A stretch of 64,000 bases of DNA, from positions 289,367-353,366 of the forward strand of contig NMRB01000243.1 of assembly GCA_002633025.1 (NCBI GenBank). Reading direction: 5' to 3'. This document shows, in pieces, positions 57,405-64,000 of this stretch (position 1 is the first letter of the stretch; every line of letters starts with the position of its first letter). This DNA comes from Notospermus geniculatus. Lineage: Eukaryota; Nemertea; Pilidiophora; Heteronemertea; Lineidae. The translations under genes and the position numbers were made by a program. The notes under the pieces are model-generated. The model ran no database searches, had not been told where the DNA came from, and worked only from the letters and a program-made list of their open reading frames with translations.

Positions 57405-59107
57405 TTTATTGACATAAATATACCTGGGAGGTATTCACTATTCAGACTACATTCCATGTGCATTTGAAGCCTAACAAAGTGGCTCCCTTCCTCGACTGCC
57501 CCATGTACTGCTCTTTAACCACCAATTCTCAAGAGTGCAGCAGATCTGATTGTAAGCCTTGACACTGAATGGGGCCAGGCTACGGAGCCTATTTGCTGAC
57601 TTGATGATTACTTTCAAGGCACCTGCCGACTGACGAAATCTGAAATGCACATGGCGTAATCACAGAGAACGTGACCAGCCGCAGGGCAAATGCTAACAGT
57701 GGGTGAACAAGACAGATGAAAGAATCTTGCTAGCTTCGGACGTGTTGAGTTGTTGCAGAACAGTCCAGATGCCATTAGAACACGATGTTACAATATTAAC
57801 GTCAGCTTAAATCTCGAATGCAAAGCGAAAGTACACGGTTCCACATGTATGCACATTTCTATGTTTACACAGTAGCTATAGTAAAATGATTATTCATAAT
57901 TTCAGTGTAACTGTCAATATACAACTATACGGTTGAGTTAAGAGGCTCATTGTCTACAAACATTAGATAAGACTTGCCATACAGTTAATTAACCTCATAG
58001 AAGCAAGAGCTTCTAAAATGAGCACTAGACTTGATAGAAGATTTTACTGTGTAAATCTTAATAGACGAAATAAATTGCAAAATGAATTGATAAAAGCTAC
58101 ATACTATTCACATGACTAGTTAAATTCAAGGCTACCCCAGTGCAGGAAAATGATTCACTGCAAGACCAGCAGGCTACATAAAGTATAATCATTGTCGGTT
58201 ATTACACCATATATAATATTATGATACAGTCGAAGTGATATGCTGCAGCATTTTGGGGGTACATGTACATATCCGAGTTCAATCTATCACACTATAAATA
58301 ATAAAAAGAATAAAAACAAACATCAGATAAATTATAAACAGGCCATCTAGCAGTAACAGTCTAAGACTGTGTTCTAACAAATGCTATCGTTGGCCGACGA
58401 GCGATCAGTAACATCTATTTTACATACAAAATCAAGGCACTAATATTGCAAATCAGACGGAGCCCATTCTCTAAAGACTATTTGGAGACAAAATTTACAA
58501 ATAATCATTTTAAACAGCAGTTGATCGTTTCTGCTCCAGCTGCACTTAACAACTTTCTCATAGATCATGAGAAGGATCGCAGGCTGACGCTGTAACACAA
58601 TCAAGATACTGCGTTACAGAGGCCTACAGAAAATGAAACTGTAATTGGGGCAGAATTTGTTTTCTTTTAAACCCATGAGATTCAAAATGTACAGATTGAC
58701 TTTGGTTACAAAAGGTGTTCATGTGATGAAAACTCCGAAACTTCCTTGATATCAAACACATTTGCTAGAATAACGAAATGACAACTCGTGATGAACCCTG
58801 TCATAGACCCCTGAGGAGGAGAACAGGAACCGTTGAGGGGTTCAAACCAGAATTCTCTGCATACAAGACAGCAAACATCAGGGTGGGAGCCGCCTTTTAA
58901 CACTACATGTCCCCTGGTATTCGCATCTTCGCAAACGTGGATGGACGCCGAAATTGATTGTCATGGACTAAAATGCCAGTCGTTGCCGACGTGACCCATG
59001 ATTATTGCACAGAGTAAATATCTTTTCCTGTCAGTCAAGCTGTTTGTAAGTTTGCAGAGTTTTTATCACAAGAGTTGAGACCATGTTAGATTGCAATCAC
59101 GTGACCT
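57405..59107 (-). terminator. probable troponin I 3' UTR and poly(A) signal
   Basis: TTTATT at 57405-57410 reads AATAAA on the minus strand, 1.7 kb past the stop. The interval has no transposon that I recognise, unlike most of the window, which fits a transcribed UTR. Confidence 0.45.
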
Positions 59108-62100
59108 TTACTCCGCTTCTTCCTCGGCTGCAGCAGGGGCCTCTTCGGCTTGTGCGGCCTCTTTCTTCTCATCACGCCAATCTGGTGTTTTAGGCTGAAA
59201 AGATACATGTACAATACATGATACAACACATACTGGGTACATTGTACAACTGTAACAGAGGTGGCAATAAATAACAGGGCAAAACATGACAGAGGTGACT
59301 AAACTTTCACTTTCAGGACATTATTGCTTCATTCAGATAACCAAAACATGATTCTTTGAAATCATGCAACCAGCTGTCATATTGTGCAAAATTCAAGAAT
59401 TAAAGTCATGATTAACGATCAATGCCCTCACATCAAGCGAGGTAAATTTCATTGAAACCAAAAAGAAGACATTCCTGTGAAGACTCAATGCATCACAAGT
59501 ATGTATATGTACACTATACATAGGCTGTGCACCTAAATGTGCATCCCTGTACATTATGCCCATCTTTCATGTCTTTGTGCATATAACCTTGGAGAAGAAG
59601 TACATGTGTATAACTGTGTTAACTTCCTTGAATGCAAACAATTTCTGGTATGTGTATTCTGCAACACTTACCACATCTTTTGGCTCTTCTAATTCATATT
59701 TGCTTTTGCCTGTAGATTTTAGTCCAGCACGGAACGATGAAGCTCCTTCACCCTCTTTCTTTTGTCCAATCTTGGCCAACCTGAAATAAACAGAAGTCAG
59801 GTTTTATCATCTTTGGTCAACAAATTTTCTAAGAAGATGTATTTTCAAAGCACGTGAAGAGCAACCCTTTTTAATCTACCACAAAAAACACGGTTTGAAA
59901 AATTCTGAAAAGCGAGTAGGCACACCCCCGTGATATATCCCACGATCCTATGACAAGCACCTTACTGGGGTAAAGGGCGGTGACGTAGGGAGCGAGAGCT
60001 AGGAGGAACCACTGATTACCTCAGGATGCAGGTGCCTATACTTACTTGTTTTCTGTCTTTGATACTTTCTTCAATACTGGTTTGACACTGCAAGATGGCA
60101 TGACGAACAAAGATCAATATAACAACCAAAAATTCCAATGGAAAACCTTTGTTCAAGACGGCTGAAGATCTAATTTGATTCAAAATACTCTAGGCCACTA
60201 CTGCCCTGATGAAGTCAGAAGAATATTGAATCACAGTGACTCATGATGTTTGTCAGAAATTGGTGAACAATGGAATTGGTGAACAATGGAAAAGGAGATG
60301 ACTAGATTATCATCTGATAAGCAGAAGAGAACATGACTGAAACTTACAATTTTCCCTTGATATCATTCACTTTTACTGTTAATTCGTTGATCTGCAAGGA
60401 AAATGAAGAAATTGGTGTGTAAGATTGACGAATTCAACACTTCAAGAACATAGAGTCTATTTGTTACATGATTTGACTCACCTCAAAATCTTGTTTTCTT
60501 ATTCTCAGTTCAAAATCATATTTTTCTTCTTCAAGCTCGCAAAGTCTCTTGTGAAATTTCTTAATTTCTCTCATGAGAGAATCTGGAAAGAAAAAGCAGT
60601 AAAATTAGCACAAATGGGAATAAAGAACAGGTGTGTTTTGAGATGCAATTAAGCCATGCCACGAAAACACAACATGCATCCAACCATTTCTAGGTTCTTC
60701 TTTACAAGTCCCCCTTCATGTCAGCAAAATGGCTGTTTAATCCAGCCACAGGAACTTGTACCTCTAATTACGGGGGTTAGGGGGCTACCCTAACTCTATG
60801 TCTGTATTATATAGAAATAATCATAGGTCTGCTATGTTGGTCAGTATGCCTATCGAATCCCGGTTCTGTCTGTATTATATATATAGGGTTAGGGTAGCCC
60901 CCTAACCCCTGTAATTAGAGGTACACGCTCCTGTGATCCAGCATTGCCCTGAATAGGAGATAAATTAGGAAGTGAGAAGTGTCCTCTATTTTATGTTCTC
61001 CTGGGTGACAGTGTAATTTTCTGTTAGATTCTGTATTGTCTGGCCACCGTCTTCCAATGTAAAAATGTAAAATCATAAGGGGAAAGTAACATTACATGCC
61101 CTACATGAATAAATCAAGAGGAAAATATAAACGATAATTTGAAAGAAATGAGGAGGAAATCAGGCAAAATTTAATGTACCGGTAATCTGAAAACAAAACA
61201 AAAATCTGACAACACCACACACCATAAACAAATAATGCCTGCTGTCCACGCCCAAATTTTTTTATACAATTTTTTGGGAAAATTCTGATTCGGGGCCATT
61301 ATATGGCTTAAAGTCCAACATGTAAAAATATTTATTAGCATACTCAGAAGTTTTCATGAAAAAACTGACTATGTACGGCAGGCATAAGGTAGCAGGAAGA
61401 CACCTGACCAAGGGTGTAACAAAATAGGAAACACAAATCTGCCCACTGAGGGATGAAACAAAATCAACATTTAGGAGCGGCTCCATAAACAAATCATGCA
61501 CCAATAGAGATCATGCCAAAATATGACAAGAAAGACCTTTGTCCAAATTGGCAGTATTGAGGGGTGGTAACACAGAGTTTATGTGTCGTTCCTTTTCTTC
61601 TGCACGTTTTTTCGCCTCTGCTCGCATTTCCTCTGCAGCCTTCGCCATGATGATTTGCTGTAATGAACATGGCCAATCAGAACCAAGATCACCACACACC
61701 ACGTCATTTTTCGTAAAAAGGCACACTAAAGGCCCGTTTCCACATACGCGTACTACGCTGTGTGATGCGTTAAATCTTTTGTTATTTTCCGCCGCTCTGC
61801 TTCCAAACAATGGGCGAAGCGTAAAACGCTCATGTGGAAACAAGCCTTTAGGGGGGAAATATTACGTCCAACTTTTTTTCTGAGAATGCCAGAATGTAAC
61901 GTAGGCATAAATATTCAAGAATTCAAGAACAAATTAGTTAATTTCTACTTCACGACCTTTACAAAGCGGGTCCCCGTCAATTATTTTTGGTGTCCAGACA
62001 AATAATTCTGTAGGGGAAATTCAGAGCGCCAATGAATTTTACTGAGTTCAACTTACAAGCAATTTCAAGGATACTGTGCAACTATGCCAGTCAAACTACG

Positions 62101-63621
62101 AAAGCAATAGAAATACAATGTACTGTATGCATAGCTGGTTGGCAAAATGTATACAATACATGGGAGAACACAACCTGACTCTGCAGATTCCATACGTGCT
62201 ATAGGCCTAGCACGTATTCTAAATCTGTGCAAGACACACATAAATGTGAACAGAGAGAGGACCTCACAAACTTTGAAGTCCTGTTTCGATAAGGGACAAA
62301 CAAGCCACATGCCAAATGTCAATCACGATGGAGGCTGTCATCAGCAACATTGCAACTGTTGATCCTCAAGTTAGTCAAGTAAAGGATTAGTCAAACACAT
62401 GCTCTCACCCTTTGATAATCCTTCGAGGTTTAATGGTGGTACGCGTTCTTCTAGCAGCTGTTTCTTTTCATTGTTCTTCTCCTCTTGTTCGTTCTCTAAA
62501 TCTTCTACCGCAGTGTCCACGATTAGTTTCTGTTCACACCATGCAAAGTTTGGTTAATGAAAACAGAACAGAGAAAAGAAATAATTCTGGGTCAACAAAA
62601 GAGCTTTTTTAGAAGAGCACTTTGGGGATAGCTGATGCAACAGCAATGAGGAATTTATCTGCAAGGCATTCCCTACAATGTTATTTATTAAAATTCATCA
62701 ATTCCCAGAGTCCAGCAGACAGTATCTTCTGTCGAAGTTTTCTTACATCTAATGGTTCTGATAAATGAAATGGTCCATGGACCATGTGCTCACTCGTTTG
62801 CACATAACAGTGTAATGACAGAGAGAGGTACATGTCGGTTATGAGCAATCTGGGTCAAGTCATTCCCAAGTTGCAGGACCTCAATGATTGCTGGGTTATG
62901 CCGACTGGCGGCCATATTGGATGTCCGATCGGGCCAAAACTTCACATGCACATAAAGGTCATCTAGAGGGAGCCACATAGCACATTTGAGCGCTCTAGGT
63001 CAAGTTGGTCCTGAGTTATAGCACATTTCATGAATTTCGGGTTGCGCCACCTGGCGGCCATATTGGAAGTTTAATCAGGCTGAAATTTGACGTGCTTGTA
63101 AAGGTCACCTAGAGAGAGGTAAATATCAAGTTTGAGCACTCTGGGTCAAGCCGTTCCTGAGTTATAGCACTTGGTCGATTTTCAGGTTACGCCACCTNGG
63201 AATGTTCTAAAATACGACCCAAGGATTTACTTGACCAAGTGTGCAAAAACTGGTCTGAACTAAGATTGAAGTGGGGCAATAGAACTGAATTCGAAGCTGA
63301 TTTTATACAGCACATGCTGAATAGAATTTAGAAGTTTGCTCCATTGGATAAAATAACTGACTTTATCAGGTAAAGCATTCAATAGAATTACGGAACTTGA
63401 GATGCACATCGCAGTTGTGTTCCATGTGTACTTTAATTCAAATGCTCATGAATACCACAGGAACTTCCGGGAATTCCACTCAAATCCCTTGAGTTGCACA
63501 TCGCAGTTTTGTTCCAGGAACTTCCGGGAATTCCACTCAAATCCCTTGAGTTGCACATCGCAGTTTTGTTCCACGAGTACTCAAATCAGAACTGACTTTG
63601 ACTTACCTCAGTCTCCTCTTC
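59108..63621 (-). CDS. TNNI: Troponin I, N-terminus incomplete
   Basis: Exons in coding order: 63621-63607 (microexon), then either 62529-62409 or 61657-61537, then 60582-60482, 60391-60348, 60087-60046, 59780-59672, 59194-59108; GT-AG and phase agree throughout, stop TAA at 59110-59108. The family pattern is complete: LLEERVPPLNLEGLSK, the troponin C- and T-binding helix (LMREIKKFHKRLCELEEEKY, then DFELRIRKQDFE), INELTVKVNDIKGKF, the FRAGLKSTGKSKYELEE inhibitory and switch region, and PDWRDEKKE, equivalent to the GDWRKN segment of other animals. The acidic, alanine-rich C-terminus (AEEAPAAAEEEAE) is unusual. Troponin I holds actomyosin off at low calcium in striated muscle. Initiator exon uncertain; see 63726. 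Confidence 0.9.
60749..60933. mobile_element. foldback MITE in a troponin I intron
   Basis: CAGGAACTTGTACCTCTAAT, then GGGGTTAGGGGGCTACCC, is mirrored by the right end. An inner TCTGTATTATATA is repeated directly. It lies between the alternative exons and the helix exon. Confidence 0.85.
61537..61657 (-). CDS. TNNI: troponin I alternative exon, type b
   Basis: 121 nt, enters in phase 0 and leaves in phase 1, 40 codons: QIIMAKAAEEMRAEAKKRAE, then EKERHINSVLPPLNTANLDK. Acceptor CATTACAG, donor GTCTTT (weaker than the type a donor). It joins the next exon as DKD-SLMRE. Confidence 0.85.
61730..61847. mobile_element. Harbinger-type MITE, second family member
   Basis: Ends AGGCCCGTTTCCACA and TGTGGAAACAAGCCT, flanked by TAA and TTA. 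Shares TTTTGTTATTTTCCGCCGCT with 38730-38860. It sits 72 bases upstream of the type b alternative exon. Confidence 0.85.
62409..62529 (-). CDS. TNNI: troponin I alternative exon, type a
   Basis: 121 nt, same phases as type b, 40 codons: KLIVDTAVEDLENEQEEKNN, then EKKQLLEERVPPLNLEGLSK. The EERVPPLNLEGLS ending is the family consensus. Acceptor GTGAACAG, donor GTGAGA. Confidence 0.9.
62770..63197. repeat. 145-bp tandem repeats, second array
   Basis: The same opening palindrome and units as 28151-28932; unit landmarks at 62901, 63047 and 63192. Cut by the n at 63198. Confidence 0.85.
63400..63580. repeat. 56-nt tandem repeat
   Basis: Two exact units (from 63459 and 63515) containing CAGGAACTTCCGGGAATTCC and TTGCACATCGCAGTTTTG, plus a partial diverged unit before them. 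Confidence 0.9.
63607..63621 (-). CDS. TNNI: troponin I 15-nt microexon
   Basis: GAAGAGGAGACTGAG between a GTTTTGCAG acceptor and a GTAAGT donor adds EEETE in phase 0 before either alternative exon. Acidic N-terminal extensions are common in troponin I and T. Confidence 0.65.
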
Positions 63622-63725
63622 CTGCAAAACAAATCAACATAGAAAGTCAATAATAATGTGCCAGATTTACAACTGCAGATGATATTACAATGTGAAATCC
63701 ATATGCCAGCCTGCAATTTACTAAC

Positions 63726-63764
63726 CTGAAGTTTAACGCAAGATGAGATGGTGAAACTGAACAT
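63726..63764 (-). CDS. TNNI: possible initiator exon of troponin I
   Basis: ATG followed by 12 codons (MFSFTISSCVKLQ) ending in CAG before GTTAGT, which would join the microexon in phase 0. The peptide is not like other troponin I starts, so this may be chance; the true start could lie beyond the window. Confidence 0.2.
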
Positions 63765-63807
63765 GGAGTGTTAATAACAGGCAGCATGATACTGGTAGTT
63801 TTAGTTC

Positions 63808-64000
63808 TGATTGGACTGGTGCCAGTTTCCTGCTACAGGCTACAGGATGTAAATTTTCATTGTGAAATGACCATTTCCTTGTAAGACTGGATCATTGATA
63901 TTATCATAATCCACGTTTGTATTCAACAACTGCGAGTAGTCAAGTGTGAATTGAATTTTCAGAACCCTCTATTTTCTTAATGTTGATGTGTTCATTCCTT
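63808..64000 (+). repeat. exact copy of SF3A2 intron 1
   Basis: All 193 bases equal 54099-54291 by eye. The window ends seven bases before the place where, in the other copy, the exon 2 acceptor is completed (54298). Confidence 0.95.

Larger units (their letters stand above)
62530..63606. other. troponin I intron with tandem repeats
   Basis: Contains the 145-bp repeats (62770-63197), the single n at 63198 and a 56-nt repeat (63400-63580). No further exon seen. Confidence 0.6.

Overview
The window is draft nuclear DNA from an animal. The genes have many short exons with GT-AG introns, the spaces between exons are full of short inverted-repeat transposons and tRNA-derived SINEs, and the assembly has two N runs (28933-29255, 43061-43195) and four single-n joins (13932, 25825, 39364, 63198). 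A troponin I gene, a splicing-factor gene and a doublecortin gene together point to a bilaterian. The dense small repeats and the many ACATGTA, ACCGGTA and AGGCCTA words suggest a marine invertebrate; that last step is inference and I do not name a species. I see no bacterial, viral, CRISPR or rRNA content.

Four protein genes can be followed exon by exon. (1) 847-21015, plus strand: a DCDC1-like gene with 30 consecutive exons in consistent phase, giving 1,761 residues of alternating doublecortin and ricin-type beta-trefoil segments; its 5' end lies outside the window or is not recognisable. (2) 52776-32581, minus strand: a seven-exon gene for a 372-residue protein with an N-terminal MGCGGSK acylation signal and a divergent adenylate-kinase-like P-loop; I cannot give it a symbol. 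(3) 53959-56323, plus strand: SF3A2, a core subunit of the U2 snRNP, divergent from gene 2 across a 1.18-kb shared upstream region. (4) about 63621-59108, minus strand: troponin I, convergent with SF3A2, with a 15-nt microexon and a pair of equal-length, equal-phase alternative exons.

The space between DCDC1 and the end of gene 2 (21016-32580) and the introns of gene 2 are built from transposons. They also hold two duplications that look allelic or recent: 27543-35797 against 35915-41107, which carries one exon of gene 2, and about 47600-49165 against about 50010-52140, inside intron 1 of gene 2. A third repeat puts an exact 193-bp copy of SF3A2 intron 1 at the right edge of the window (63808-64000). 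Several transposons are present in one member of a duplicated pair and absent in the other, which fixes their ends and target-site duplications.

The four genes are not an operon or a joint pathway: DCDC1 is a microtubule-associated protein family, SF3A2 acts in splicing, troponin I in muscle thin filaments, and the kinase-like protein probably at membranes. The points most worth following are the troponin I exon pair, the acylated kinase-like gene with its duplicated 92-nt exon, and the filled and empty transposon sites.
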